The notes: generated by a model not told the origin, from the sequence alone. 64,000 nucleotides of DNA from Methylobacterium terricola (GCF_006151805.1 NZ_VDDA01000011.1:1-64000), one strand, 5' to 3'. Numbered from the stretch's first letter, positions 40,256 to 49,761 are shown. Numbers and translations are program-made.

Positions 40256-42175
40256 CTACCGCAGCACCTGGGACAGGTTCGGCCCGCGCAACGCCGCGAG
40301 CGCCGCCATCCGCACCGGGGCGTTCGGCGCGCCGTAGAGGTCGTAGCCGCCCGTCCTCTGCACGACCTCGAAGTAGAACCGCTCCTCGAACGGCGTCGTG
40401 TAGAATTGCAGGAACTCGCCGTCGCCGACCCGGTCGTAGAGGATGCTCAGGGACTGCATCCGGGCGATGGTGGCGTCGTCGAGGCCGAAGCGGGCGGCCA
40501 CGTCGTCGTAGTAGTTGGCCGGGATCGGCAGCAGCGTCGCCCCGGCGGCCTTCAGGCGCTCCGCCGCGGCGAAGATGTCGTCGGTGGCGAGCGCGATGTG
40601 GTGGACGCCGGCGCCCGCGAAGCTCGTCACCAGCCGGGCGGTGGCGGTGTTGCGGCTCTCCGAGATGTTGAGCGGCATCCGCATCGTGCGCTCGGCATTC
40701 GACATCGCCTTGCTGCGCACCAGGCCGTAGGGGTCGGGCAAGACCACCACGTCCTCGGGCTCGAGGCCGAGCACGGCGCGATAGAACAGCACCCAGGAAT
40801 CGAGCTGGCCCTCGGGCAGGGCCTGCGCGACGTGGTCGATCCGGGTCAGGAGGCCCGTCGGCGCCGCACCCTCGTCCATCACGAAGTCGCGCTCGAAATC
40901 GTCGCCGGTCTGCGGGTCGGTGAGGATGATCAGGCTGCCGTCGGGCGCGCGGATCGACGGGAAAGTGTTCTCGTCCGGCCCGATCCGGCCGCCGAAGCGG
41001 CTGGCGCCGTAGGATTCGGCCCGGCCCAAAGCGGCGAGCGCGTCGTCGGTGGCGATGGCTTGCGCGCAGACCGAGGGGCCGTGCATCAGGAAGTAGGACG
41101 AGGCGAAGGAATCCGGCTCGCGGTTGAGCACGATGCGGATCTCGCCCTGGCCGTAGAGCGTCACCGCCTTGCTGCGGTGGCGGCCCAGCCGCGTGAAGCC
41201 GAGCTGGCCGAGGAGCCGCGCCAGCGCTCCCTCGCAGCGCTCGTCCACCGCCACCTCGATGAAGCGGTGGCCGGCGATGGCCGGCGGCAGCGGCGGATCG
41301 AACAGCTCGACCCGGCGGCGCGGCCGCTTGGCCGGGGAGGGGGCCTGCGCGGCGGCCTCCTCGGTACGGCGCACCCGCTCCTCCAGGAACAGCAGCGAGC
41401 GGTGGCCGTCGGCGGCGGTCTGGCGCGGGGGCGCGGCCCGCATCTCGTCGTTGAAGATCTCGAGCGAGATCGTCCCCGTGTAGCCGCAGGCGAGCACCGC
41501 CTGGAGGAAGCCCGGCACGTCGAGGTCGCCCTGGCCCGGCAGGCAGCGGAAATGGCGGCTCAGCGTCAGCGGGTTCATGCCGATGCGCGGCGCATCCGCC
41601 AGCTGGACGAAGAACACCCGCTGGCCCGGGAGATTCGCGATGCCCGACCAGTCGTCGGGGAGCGCGAGCGTGTGGAAGCTGTCGAGGATCAGGCCGAGAT
41701 GCGGGTGGTTCGCCCGCTCGACGATGCCCCAGGCCCGGTCGAAGGTGCGCACCCGGGTGCCCCAGGACAGGGCCTCGAAGCCGATCTTCAGGCCGCGCTT
41801 CGCTGCCCGCTCGGCGAGCTGGTAGAGCTGGTCGGCCATCCGGGCATCGTCATCCGAGACTTCGGTGCCGACATTCGAGCAGACCAGGATCAGCGGCGCG
41901 CCCAATTCCTCCATCAGGTCGAACTTGCGCTCGGCCCGGTCGAGGTTGCGCTTCAGCTGCTCGTCCGACACGCCCTCGAAATCGCGGAACGGCTGGAACA
42001 GGTCGATCGAAAGCCCGAGGTCGGAGGCGTAGCGGCGTACGTCGCGGGCGGCGCCGGTATGGAACAGCAGGTCGTTCTCGAAGATCTCCACCCCGTCGAA
42101 GCGCGCCGCCGCGATCGCCTCCAGCTTCTCGATCAGCGTGCCGCTCAGCGACACCGTGGCGATCGCCTTCCTCAT
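40256..42175 (-). CDS. quiC: 3-dehydroshikimate dehydratase fused to 4-hydroxyphenylpyruvate dioxygenase-like domain
   Basis: 639 residues from the ATG at 42175. N-terminal sugar-phosphate-isomerase-type TIM barrel (residues 1 to about 280: FDGVEIFENDLLFHTG, PLILVCSNVG, LILDSFHTLALPDDW, YTGTISLEIFNDEMRA). C-terminal VOC repeat of HPPD type with metal ligands in RIDHVAQAL, GVHHIALATDD and FYFEVVQRTGGYD. Related fusions convert 3-dehydroshikimate to protocatechuate, feeding the beta-ketoadipate pathway. The activity of the second domain is unsettled. It is divergent from the shikimate dehydrogenase and transporter genes. Confidence 0.9.
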   Translation of the reverse strand: MRKAIATVSLSGTLIEKLEAIAAARFDGVEIFENDLLFHTGAARDVRRYASDLGLSIDLFQPFRDFEGVSDEQLKRNLDRAERKFDLMEELGAPLILVCSNVGTEVSDDDARMADQLYQLAERAAKRGLKIGFEALSWGTRVRTFDRAWGIVERANHPHLGLILDSFHTLALPDDWSGIANLPGQRVFFVQLADAPRIGMNPLTLSRHFRCLPGQGDLDVPGFLQAVLACGYTGTISLEIFNDEMRAAPPRQTAADGHRSLLFLEERVRRTEEAAAQAPSPAKRPRRRVELFDPPLPPAIAGHRFIEVAVDERCEGALARLLGQLGFTRLGRHRSKAVTLYGQGEIRIVLNREPDSFASSYFLMHGPSVCAQAIATDDALAALGRAESYGASRFGGRIGPDENTFPSIRAPDGSLIILTDPQTGDDFERDFVMDEGAAPTGLLTRIDHVAQALPEGQLDSWVLFYRAVLGLEPEDVVVLPDPYGLVRSKAMSNAERTMRMPLNISESRNTATARLVTSFAGAGVHHIALATDDIFAAAERLKAAGATLLPIPANYYDDVAARFGLDDATIARMQSLSILYDRVGDGEFLQFYTTPFEERFYFEVVQRTGGYDLYGAPNAPVRMAALAALRGPNLSQVLR

Positions 42176-42273
42176 CGCGTTCTCCCCTCCGCGTTCCCGC
42201 CGGCTTTCCATCGCAAACGCGGCCGGCTCCGTCGAGCCCGGAGCGAGGCTCGGAGGCCTGCCGCTTTTCCGGG

Positions 42274-42301
42274 TTGACATGAACGTACTGGTTCGTACAT
42301 T
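42274..42301 (+). promoter_or_regulatory. Promoter with embedded palindromic operator
   Basis: TTGACA (42274-42279), 16 bases, TACATT (42296-42301): a near-consensus -35/-10 pair reading toward the shikimate dehydrogenase gene. The spacer holds TGAACGTACTGGTTCGTACA (42280-42299), a TGnACGnAC/GTnCGTnCA dyad typical of TetR-family sites. A bound repressor would block RNA polymerase directly. The regulator gene is not in this neighbourhood. Confidence 0.7.
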
Positions 42302-42359
42302 TGGATTCAAGCGCGTCGCAATCGCGCCATCCGAGGAACGCTACAGAGGAGCCCGCGCC

Positions 42360-43217
42360 ATGGGCGCTGCCCCCCCATCCGTGCTGGCCGGGTTGATCGG
42401 CAACGGCATCCAGGCCTCCCGCACCCCGGCGATGCACGAGCGCGAGGGCGACGCGCAGGGCCTGCGCCTGCTCTACCAGAAGATCGACCTCGCGCTCCTG
42501 CGCCTCGGGGCGGACGCGCTGCCCGAGCTGCTGCGGGCGGCCGAGCTGATGGGCTTCTCCGGCCTCAACATCACCCATCCCTGCAAGCAGGCGGTGCTCG
42601 ACCATCTCGACGAGCTGTCGCCCGACGCGGCGGCGCTGGGGGCGGTCAACACCGTGGTCCTGCGAGACGGCAAGCGGGTCGGCCACAACACCGACTGGTG
42701 GGGCTTCGCCGAGGCGTTCCGGCGCGGCCTGCCCGATGTGGCGCTCGACCGCGTCGTGCAGCTCGGCGCCGGCGGGGCCGGCGCGGCGGTGGCCCACGCG
42801 CTGCTCACCCTCGGGGTCAGGGACCTCGTCCTCAACGACATCGATCCGGGCCGGGCGGCGGCGGTCGCGGCCTCGCTGTGCGAGCGCTTCGGCGCCGGCC
42901 GGGCGCGGGCCTGCACCGACCTGGCGGCCGAGGTGGCGGCGGCCGACGGCCTCGTCCACTGCACGCCGACCGGCATGGACAAGTATCCCGGCCTGCCGCT
43001 TCCGGCGGAGTACCTGCATCCGAAGCTGTTCGTCGCCGAGATCGTCTACTTCCCGCTCGAGACCGCGCTCCTGCGCGAGGCGCGGCGGATCGGCTGCCGC
43101 ACCCTCGACGGCGGCGGCATGGCGGTGTTTCAGGCGGTCGAGGCGTTCCGGCTCATCACCGGCGTGACCCCGGACCCGGAGCGGATGCTCCGCCATTTCG
43201 CCGAGCTCGGCCGGTAA
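42360..43217 (+). CDS. aroE: Quinate/shikimate dehydrogenase
   Basis: 285 residues from the ATG at 42360, with GAGGA ten bases upstream. AroE/QuiB family: LIGNGIQASRTPAMHEREGD, substrate Lys in GLNITHPCKQ, NTVVLRDGKRVGHNTDWWGF with catalytic Asp, nucleotide fold VVQLGAGGAGAAVAHALLTL and NDIDPGRAAAVA, and HCTPTGM. The Asp after the second strand (NDID) suggests NAD preference, typical of catabolic enzymes. With quiC and an MHS transporter it is more likely catabolic than the biosynthetic AroE. Confidence 0.9.
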   Translation: MGAAPPSVLAGLIGNGIQASRTPAMHEREGDAQGLRLLYQKIDLALLRLGADALPELLRAAELMGFSGLNITHPCKQAVLDHLDELSPDAAALGAVNTVVLRDGKRVGHNTDWWGFAEAFRRGLPDVALDRVVQLGAGGAGAAVAHALLTLGVRDLVLNDIDPGRAAAVAASLCERFGAGRARACTDLAAEVAAADGLVHCTPTGMDKYPGLPLPAEYLHPKLFVAEIVYFPLETALLREARRIGCRTLDGGGMAVFQAVEAFRLITGVTPDPERMLRHFAELGR

Positions 43218-43296
43218 GCCCGAGCCGTCCCTCCCCGAACAAGGCGGCCCGACCCAACGGGCCCGTTCTCTCCCCCTCCCCGACAGGAAACGTCCG

Positions 43297-44634
43297 ATGT
43301 CCTCCTCCGTCTATCCGGCGGCAGCGACCGCTGCCGTCGCGCACGATGCCGCGAAGACCCCCAAGAAAGCCGCGCTCGCGAGCTGGATCGGCAGCGCGGT
43401 CGAATATTACGACTTCTTCATCTACGGCACCGCCGCGGCGCTGATCTTCCCGAAGCTGTTCTTCTCGCCCGACAACCCGCAGGCGGCGGCGATCGCCTCG
43501 TTCGCGACCTTCGGCGTCGCCTACATCACCCGGCCGCTCGGCGCGGTGGCGCTCGGCCATATCGGCGACCGCTTCGGCCGCAAGAAGGTGCTGACCTTCA
43601 CGCTGCTGCTGATGGGCATCTCGACCTTCATGATCGGCTGCCTGCCGACCTACGAGCAGCTCGGCATCCTGTCGCCGATCCTCCTGGTGATCGCCCGCCT
43701 GCTCCAGGGCGTCTCGGCTGCCGGCGAGCAGGCCGGCGCCAACTCGATGACCCTCGAACACGCGCCCGAGAACAAGCGCGCCTTCTTCACCAGCTTCACC
43801 TTGAGCGGCACCCAGGCCGGGCTGATCCTCGCCACCCTGGTCTTCCTGCCGGTGACGCAGCTGCCCGAGGCGCAGATGCTGTCCTGGGGCTGGCGCATCC
43901 CGTTCTTCCTCAGCGCCGTCGTCGTCGCGGTCGGCTTCTGGGTCCGCCGCACCCTGCCGGAGACCCCGGTCTTCGAGAAGGAGCAGCAGGCGCAGCCCCA
44001 CAAGAAGGAGGGCCTGCCGGTCGCGGTGCTGTTCCGCACGCAATGGGCCGACGTGCTGCGGGTGATCTTCGCGGCGCTGGTCTCGGTGGTGAGCACGATC
44101 TTCAGCGTCTTCACCCTGTCCTACGCCGTCAACACGATGAAGATCGACCGGTCGATGATGCTGACCGTACTCATCCTGGCCAACCTCGTGGCGCTCGGCG
44201 CGATCCCGGCCTTCGCGGCGCTCGCCGACCGGATCGGCCGCCGCCCGGTCTTCATCTTCGGCGCGCTCGGCTCCGCGGCGCTGATCTGGCCCTACATGTG
44301 GGCGATCAGCCAGGGCAACCTGGCGCTGATCTTCACCTTCGGCATCCTGCTCTCGGGCGTGGTCTACAGCGCCGCCAACGGGGTGTGGCCGTCGCTCTAC
44401 GGCGAGATGTTCGACACCAAGGTCCGCCTGTCGGGCATGGCGATCGGCACCCAGATCGGCTTCGCGCTCGGCGGCTTCGCCCCGGTGATCAGCGCCTCGC
44501 TCCTCGGCACCGGCCCGACCGGCTGGGTTCCGGTGGCGGCCTTCGTCACCGCCACGGCGGCGATCGCCGCGATCTCGATCTTCACGGCGCGGGAGACCTA
44601 CCGGACGCCGATGGAGATGCTGGGCAAGCGGTAA
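43297..44634 (+). CDS. MHS-family MFS transporter, probably for shikimate or related acid
   Basis: 445 residues. Metabolite:H+ symporter features: ASWIGSAVEYYDFFIYGTAA, ALGHIGDRFGRKKVLTFTLL (motif A), GVSAAGEQAGANSMTLEHAP and ALADRIGRRPVFIFGA. ShiA and related transporters share them. Position right after the shikimate dehydrogenase gene suggests uptake of shikimate, quinate or dehydroshikimate. The ATG at 43297 has GGAAACG upstream. Confidence 0.9.
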   Translation: MSSSVYPAAATAAVAHDAAKTPKKAALASWIGSAVEYYDFFIYGTAAALIFPKLFFSPDNPQAAAIASFATFGVAYITRPLGAVALGHIGDRFGRKKVLTFTLLLMGISTFMIGCLPTYEQLGILSPILLVIARLLQGVSAAGEQAGANSMTLEHAPENKRAFFTSFTLSGTQAGLILATLVFLPVTQLPEAQMLSWGWRIPFFLSAVVVAVGFWVRRTLPETPVFEKEQQAQPHKKEGLPVAVLFRTQWADVLRVIFAALVSVVSTIFSVFTLSYAVNTMKIDRSMMLTVLILANLVALGAIPAFAALADRIGRRPVFIFGALGSAALIWPYMWAISQGNLALIFTFGILLSGVVYSAANGVWPSLYGEMFDTKVRLSGMAIGTQIGFALGGFAPVISASLLGTGPTGWVPVAAFVTATAAIAAISIFTARETYRTPMEMLGKR

Positions 44635-44700
44635 TCTTCGGGGCAAGCCGGATTCTCGAGGCAAGCGGGCAAGCGCCGATCGTCTCATTCGGTCGATCCT

Positions 44701-44850
44701 GAAACCCTCCGTGTCGTCCCGGGGCCGCGTCAGCGGAGCCCGGGATTCACACATGCGGGCCTGACCGGAAAGGTCGACCGGCGTTTCGCGCGATCCTGCA
44801 CCATCGGCGGTTCCGGATCCTGGATTCCGCGACGCGGCCCCGGGTTGCCC
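44701..44850. repeat. Dispersed imperfect palindrome, copy B
   Basis: Begins GAAACCCTCC like copy A. CCCGGGGCCGCGTC (44718-44731) and its exact complement GACGCGGCCCCGGG (44831-44844) let the unit fold into a long hairpin. It lies between the transporter and the terminator of the convergent autotransporter gene; the gap 44635-44939 contains no gene. Confidence 0.65.
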
Positions 44851-44891
44851 CTGAGAGGTGGGACCGGGTTCGGCTCGAATTGCACAAGCAA

Positions 44892-44921
44892 GGCCCGCCG
44901 CCTCGGCCGAGGCGGCGGGCC
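44892..44921. terminator. Perfect 15-bp palindrome, likely bidirectional terminator
   Basis: GGCCCGCCGCCTCGG and CCGAGGCGGCGGGCC form a perfect uninterrupted 30-base palindrome between convergent genes, with CTTT on the plus side and TTGCTTG on the minus side. It ends the autotransporter transcript and may also stop transcription from the transporter. Confidence 0.75.
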
Positions 44922-44939
44922 TTTCCCGTCGTCACCCCG

Positions 44940-47900
44940 TCAGAACCGATACGTGAAATTCCCCTTCACCGCATGGTCCTGCGCCCGCTCGCCGGCCTGT
45001 CCGGTATAGGACACGCCGAGCGTCGCCGCCGGCGAGACGGCCCAGTCGATTCCGGCTTGCGCCACCACCGCGTCGCGGTTGATCGGCACGCCGGCGACCA
45101 GGAACCCGGTCTGGCCGGCCCCGAAGGCGAGGAGCGCCTTCGGCACCACGTCGCCATAGGCCCGGCGCCAGCCGACGAGCCCGGTCAGGGTCACCGGAAG
45201 ATCGGCCGAGAGCCGGGTCGCACCCCGCACGCCGACGGTGGTCGCGGCGAGGTCGTTGTCGCGGCCGAGGCCGGACAGCGCCGCCGGGCCGCCGCGCTCG
45301 GTGAAGGCGTCCTGGCCGATGCGGATCGCGGCCGCGCCGACGAAGGGCTCGATGATGGCCGCCCCGAACGCCACCCGGTAGCCGACCTCGCCGAAGACCT
45401 GCGCGGTGAGGCCGCTGGCGCGGGCATTCAGCCCCTGCGCGAAGCCGGGGGCCAGGATGCTGCGCCGAAGCGACAGGCTGTTGCCACCGGCCACGCCGCC
45501 GAAGCGGAGAGCCACGGGTCCGAGGGCCGTGCCGGCATAGAGGCCGCCGAAGCCGCTCTCGATCACCCCCGAGGCGGCGCGGCCGGTCACGTCGAGGCTG
45601 GTGTTGGTGTAGCCGCCGGCGACGCCGAGGCGCCAGCCGCCGGCGATCCCGCCGAGATCGACCGGGGTGTCGGCGCCGAGCACGAAGCCGCTGATCTGGC
45701 GCGACAGGGAAGCGGCGTTGCCGTCGCCCCGCGTGCGGCCGAAGGCGCCGAAGCCCTGGCCCCAGATCGCGTAAGGCCGCGGCGCGACGAGCTGCGCCGG
45801 CACCTGGACCGGCGGCGCGACCCGGCCCGGCAGGTCGGCCGAGTAGGCCGCCGGCAGGCTCGGCGCCGAGAGGCCGGGGAACACCGGCGCGTCCGACGGA
45901 TCGCCGCGGCGCAGGCGGTCGAGGATCGCCTCGCGGACGAAGAACGCGGTCTCGAACTGCGCCGTCACCGCACTGGCATGGACCTCGCCCGACAGGGCCG
46001 CGAAGGCGGTCCGCGCAGCGGCCGGATCGGTGTTGACCAGCACGGTCTCGTAGAGCGCGTTGCCGGCCCCGAGCGCCTCGATCGCCCCGCCCGTCGCCGC
46101 CTGGTTGCGGGTGGCGCCGACCGAGGCGAAGCTCGTGGCGTTGCGCGCCAGCGTCAGCCCGACGCTGTCGGCGCGGTAATCGAGGTTCGCCCCGATGAAG
46201 GTGTAGCCCGGCGTCACGGCGTCGAAGCGGCCGGTCAGTCCTTGGCCCGCCGACAGGATGGTGGTGCGCTGGCCCAGGAGCCCGCGCAGGGCGCCCGGGC
46301 TCAGGGGCGCGCCGGTCCCTTCGGCCGACACCGTCACGGTGCCGCCGTCGATCCGCGCCGTGCCGGTGGCGCTGATGCGGTCGCTCGCCCCCGGCGCCAC
46401 CTCGACGGCGTAGCGCGATCCCGCCGCGAAGCTGACGTTGCCGGCGACGTTGAGCGTGCCGATGCTGTTGCCCGGCGCCACCGTGCCGCCCGAGCGGACG
46501 GTGAGCCCGCCGAGGGTGCCGCTGCCCCCGAGCGTGCCGCCGGCATTGACGTTCGCGACCGAGGTGATCGAGCCGTTGACGGCGAGCAGGCCGCCATTCA
46601 CCTCCGTGCTGCCGCTATAGGTGCTGGCACCGGTGAGGATCAGCGTGCCGTCCCCGGCCTTGGTCAGCCCGCCCTGGTAGGTGCGGGTGAGGAAGGCCCG
46701 GTCGCGCGCCTCGCGGTAGGTGTATTCGGTCTGCTGGTCGGCGGTGGTGCCCGCCGGCAGGCCGGCGCTCCAGCCGCGGGCGGCCTTGTCCTGGATCCAG
46801 GCCGCGTGTTCGGCGGAATCTTCCACCTGGCGTTGGCGCAGGGCCGCATCCGAGATGTCGTTCGACCAGATGTCGGCGGTGCTGCCCGGCAGTGTGGCGG
46901 TGAAGCGGCCGAGGAACTGGCCCGGGCCGTTCATCGCCCGGTCGAGGTCGATCTTGCCCCAGCCGAAGGTCTCGTTCGGCCGGTCGGCCGGGCCGCTGCC
47001 GAGATGGGTCGCGGTGGTGAGCAGCACGTCGCGCGCCTGCTCGTTGGTCATGTAGGGATAGCGCTCCATCACCAGCGCCAGCGCCCCGGTGACGTGGGGC
47101 GCCGACATCGAGGTGCCGCTCTTGGTGCCGTAGCCGGCGACGCCCGTGGTCGAGGTGACGGTGCTCAGAATGCCGCGGCCGGGCGCGGCGATGCACCAGT
47201 ACTTGGCCAGCCCGCAGCGGTTGAACGCCGTGCCGTCGTCGATGGTGAGACCCGAGGCGGCGATCCAGCGCGATTCGAGGTCGGGCTCGAAATACGGCAG
47301 GGCGGCCCGGACGGTCGGGTTGTTCACCCCGGCATTGCCGGCGGCGAAGACCATGATGGTGCCGTACTGGCGGGCGGTCTCGGCCACCGCGTCGAGCCAG
47401 TCGGGCCGGCCCTGGAACCTGGCATAGCCGGCGGCGACCCCGGCGAGGGTGTTGTAGTTCTCGGACGGCGGCGGGCTGCCCCAGGACGAGTTGATCACCC
47501 GGGCGCCGGACGCCGCGAGGTTGCCGTAGGCGGCCTTGAAGTAATTGTAATCCTGGTTGGCGCCGTAGATCGACGAATCGGTGGCGTTGGTGTTGGTGGC
47601 GAGCAAGGTCGCGCCGAAGGCGACGCCGTGCATGCCCGTGCCGTCGCGCCGCGCGACGATCGTGCCGTCGACATGGGTGCCGTGGTCGTCGTTGACGCCG
47701 CGGATCCAGGTGCCCGGCACCGAGAACGGTGCGCCCGCGGAGAACAGATCGCTGCGCACGCCGGCGGCGGTCTCGTAGCGGTAGCCGCTCGCCAGGTAGG
47801 TGCCCTGGACGGTGAGCGGCGTCACCTGGCCGGCGAATTCCGGATGGGAGGCGAGGAAGCCCGAATCGACCGAGCCGACCACGACGCCCCGGCCGGTGAT

Positions 47901-48113
47901 GCCGCGGGCATAGGCCTGGTCGGCCCGCATCGAGGTGAGGCCCCAATCACCCATATATTCCGGCGTGCGCCAGCTCGCGGCGTCGCCGGGGCGTCCCGGA
48001 TCCTGGTAGCCGGACGATTGCGCCAACGCTGCATACGAGCTCGTCGAGCAAAGGAGCGAGAGCAGGCCGCGAGCGGCCATCGTCTTTGCTCTCGATCGCG
48101 CCTGAACTTTCAT
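44940..48113 (-). CDS. Subtilisin-like serine protease autotransporter
   Basis: 1057 residues from the ATG at 48113. Signal peptide (LLSLLCSTSSYAALAQ), S8 protease domain with catalytic Asp83 (VVGSVDSGF), His144 (DDHGTH) and Ser335 (GTSMSAPHVTGA), a passenger beta-helix with an autotransporter strand repeat (TKAGDGTLILTGASTYSGST) around residue 485-510, and a C-terminal beta-barrel ending in aromatic NFTYRF. It is exported through type V secretion and would act on the cell surface or be released. The usual HGTHVAG is HGTHVDG here. Downstream terminator at 44892. Confidence 0.94.
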   Translation of the reverse strand: MKVQARSRAKTMAARGLLSLLCSTSSYAALAQSSGYQDPGRPGDAASWRTPEYMGDWGLTSMRADQAYARGITGRGVVVGSVDSGFLASHPEFAGQVTPLTVQGTYLASGYRYETAAGVRSDLFSAGAPFSVPGTWIRGVNDDHGTHVDGTIVARRDGTGMHGVAFGATLLATNTNATDSSIYGANQDYNYFKAAYGNLAASGARVINSSWGSPPPSENYNTLAGVAAGYARFQGRPDWLDAVAETARQYGTIMVFAAGNAGVNNPTVRAALPYFEPDLESRWIAASGLTIDDGTAFNRCGLAKYWCIAAPGRGILSTVTSTTGVAGYGTKSGTSMSAPHVTGALALVMERYPYMTNEQARDVLLTTATHLGSGPADRPNETFGWGKIDLDRAMNGPGQFLGRFTATLPGSTADIWSNDISDAALRQRQVEDSAEHAAWIQDKAARGWSAGLPAGTTADQQTEYTYREARDRAFLTRTYQGGLTKAGDGTLILTGASTYSGSTEVNGGLLAVNGSITSVANVNAGGTLGGSGTLGGLTVRSGGTVAPGNSIGTLNVAGNVSFAAGSRYAVEVAPGASDRISATGTARIDGGTVTVSAEGTGAPLSPGALRGLLGQRTTILSAGQGLTGRFDAVTPGYTFIGANLDYRADSVGLTLARNATSFASVGATRNQAATGGAIEALGAGNALYETVLVNTDPAAARTAFAALSGEVHASAVTAQFETAFFVREAILDRLRRGDPSDAPVFPGLSAPSLPAAYSADLPGRVAPPVQVPAQLVAPRPYAIWGQGFGAFGRTRGDGNAASLSRQISGFVLGADTPVDLGGIAGGWRLGVAGGYTNTSLDVTGRAASGVIESGFGGLYAGTALGPVALRFGGVAGGNSLSLRRSILAPGFAQGLNARASGLTAQVFGEVGYRVAFGAAIIEPFVGAAAIRIGQDAFTERGGPAALSGLGRDNDLAATTVGVRGATRLSADLPVTLTGLVGWRRAYGDVVPKALLAFGAGQTGFLVAGVPINRDAVVAQAGIDWAVSPAATLGVSYTGQAGERAQDHAVKGNFTYRF

Positions 48114-48351
48114 CAAATTGCCTCGATATGATCGTGGGCTTTGCAGCCTTCTTCTTCGAAGGAAGCGGCGAATGCGCTGACGATGATGCTAGCCGCGAAA
48201 AAGCCGGAGTGATGCCGCGATCGTTTCGCATTCGTGTGTTTCCCGGTAGCCGTGGCGGAAACGTCACGGGGGCAAGCCGTCCGTGCGCATGCGCACGGGA
48301 ACCGATACTCCAGTGGGGCATTAGCCGGGCGATCCACCGCGAGGTGCCGGC

Positions 48352-49239
48352 ATGACCCAGCAGATCCCGATCGGCCGCGATTGCGTCGCCGACGTCCCCG
48401 CTGGACCGGACGGCACCCACGCGCTCCGCCCCGACCTCGCCTATCAGCGCCACGCCATCGTCAACGTCGCCTATCTCGGACCGCCCGGGGCCGGCGACCG
48501 GGGCTGGGTGCTGGTCGATGCCGGGATCATGGGCTCGCGCAGCGCGATCGAATCCGCCGCCGCCGCCCGCTTCGGCCAGGGTGCCAGACCGGCGGCGATC
48601 GTGCTCACCCACGGCCATTTCGACCATGTCGGCGTGCTGGAGGATCTGGCGGAGGAATGGGACGCGCCGGTCTGGGCGCATCCGCTCGAGCGGCCCTATC
48701 TCGACGGCAGCGGCGCCTATCCGGCCCCCGACCCGAGCGTCGGCGGCGGTCTCGTCGCCCGGCTCTCGCCGCTCTTCCCGACGAAGCCGGTCGATGTCGG
48801 CGCCCGCCTGCACCTCCTGCCCGAGGACGGCAGCGTGCCGCCGCTGCCGGGCTGGCGCTGGATCCACACCCCCGGCCACGCGCCGGGCCACGTCTCGCTC
48901 TGGCGCGCCGGCGACCGGACGCTGATCGCCGGCGACGCTTTCGTGACCACGGCGCAGGAATCGGTTTACGCCGTCGCCACCCAGGCGCCCGAGATGCACG
49001 GGCCGCCGCGCTACCTGACGATCGACTGGGACGCGGCCGGGCGCTCGGTCGAGGCGCTGGCGCAGCTCGAGCCCGAACTGGCGCTCACCGGCCACGGCCG
49101 GCCCCTGCGCGGCCCGGGGCTCCGCGAAGCGCTGCACCGGCTCGCCCACGACTTTTCCGCCGTGGCGGTGCCGGATCGGGGGCGCTATGTCGAGGCCCCG
49201 ATCCGCACCGGCGACCCGGCGGCGACGCGGGAGCCCTGA
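48352..49239 (+). CDS. MBL-fold metallo-hydrolase
   Basis: 295 residues. Metal motif LTHGHFDHVGVLEDLAE (HxHxDH with Phe in the third place, T-H-G-H-F-D-H), GWRWIHTPGHAPGHVSLWR with another His, LIAGDAFVTTAQES with the bridging Asp, and LTGHGRPL near the end. Glyoxalase II- or lactonase-like members share these. Substrate unknown. It is divergent from the autotransporter gene. Confidence 0.9.
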   Translation: MTQQIPIGRDCVADVPAGPDGTHALRPDLAYQRHAIVNVAYLGPPGAGDRGWVLVDAGIMGSRSAIESAAAARFGQGARPAAIVLTHGHFDHVGVLEDLAEEWDAPVWAHPLERPYLDGSGAYPAPDPSVGGGLVARLSPLFPTKPVDVGARLHLLPEDGSVPPLPGWRWIHTPGHAPGHVSLWRAGDRTLIAGDAFVTTAQESVYAVATQAPEMHGPPRYLTIDWDAAGRSVEALAQLEPELALTGHGRPLRGPGLREALHRLAHDFSAVAVPDRGRYVEAPIRTGDPAATREP

Positions 49240-49392
49240 CGGGCTCTCTCCCCGCTATCCACATCGCGGCCCGCCGCGCGCCCGGCAGGCGCGAACACAG
49301 CTTGACCGACTCGCCCTCCCCGTGGCTTGTTCACTGTATGTTCTAGCGTGAGTCGGCCGGTGCCGGCGACGTGCAGCGGCGAGCGGGAAGCC

Positions 49393-49614
49393 ATGAATCA
49401 CGAGCCGGCGGAGCGATGGGACGGGCGATCGCCCGGCGTCGAGACGATCGCGGTGGCCTACCTCACGGCCGCCGGGGGCGACGCCGCGCTCGCCCTGCGC
49501 CGGGCGATCGCCGACGCGCTCGCCGATCTCGGCGAGGCGGAGCGGCGCACCCGCCAGCGCGACCGCCTGATCTCGCGCGGCTACGTGCGGGCCGGGCCGA
49601 TCGGGCGGGGGTGA
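49393..49614 (+). CDS. Hypothetical 73-residue protein
   Basis: From the ATG at 49393 the product is MNHEPAERWDGRSPGVETIA, then a helical Ala-rich middle (ALALRRAIADALADLGEAER) and a basic end (RDRLISRGYVRAGPIGRG). The upstream frame start at 49327 is less likely, with GCGGGAAG just before 49393. Similar small proteins occur in Methylobacterium. No function known. Confidence 0.55.
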   Translation: MNHEPAERWDGRSPGVETIAVAYLTAAGGDAALALRRAIADALADLGEAERRTRQRDRLISRGYVRAGPIGRG

Positions 49615-49761
49615 CCCCTCCGCCCTCAACGGGGGGATCAGCAGCGTCGCGCTTCCACTGCATCTCGGTCGATCACCCGCCCGCCGCGCCGCGTGCGCGC
49701 CGGCACATCGACCGTGCTTTCACCGGACTACGCCAGTCCTCACCAGCCGGGACCGACCCCC

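Noticed and set aside
40406..42277. 623-codon plus-strand frame opposite quiC
   Set aside because: Antisense shadow of a gene with clear TIM-barrel and VOC motifs.
44880..48131. 1083-codon plus-strand frame opposite the autotransporter
   Set aside because: Same effect: low-complexity Arg/Ala/Gly translation of a well supported minus-strand gene.
49228..49245. Short hairpin at the end of the MBL gene as a terminator
   Set aside because: Only a six-base stem with no T-run; too weak to call.
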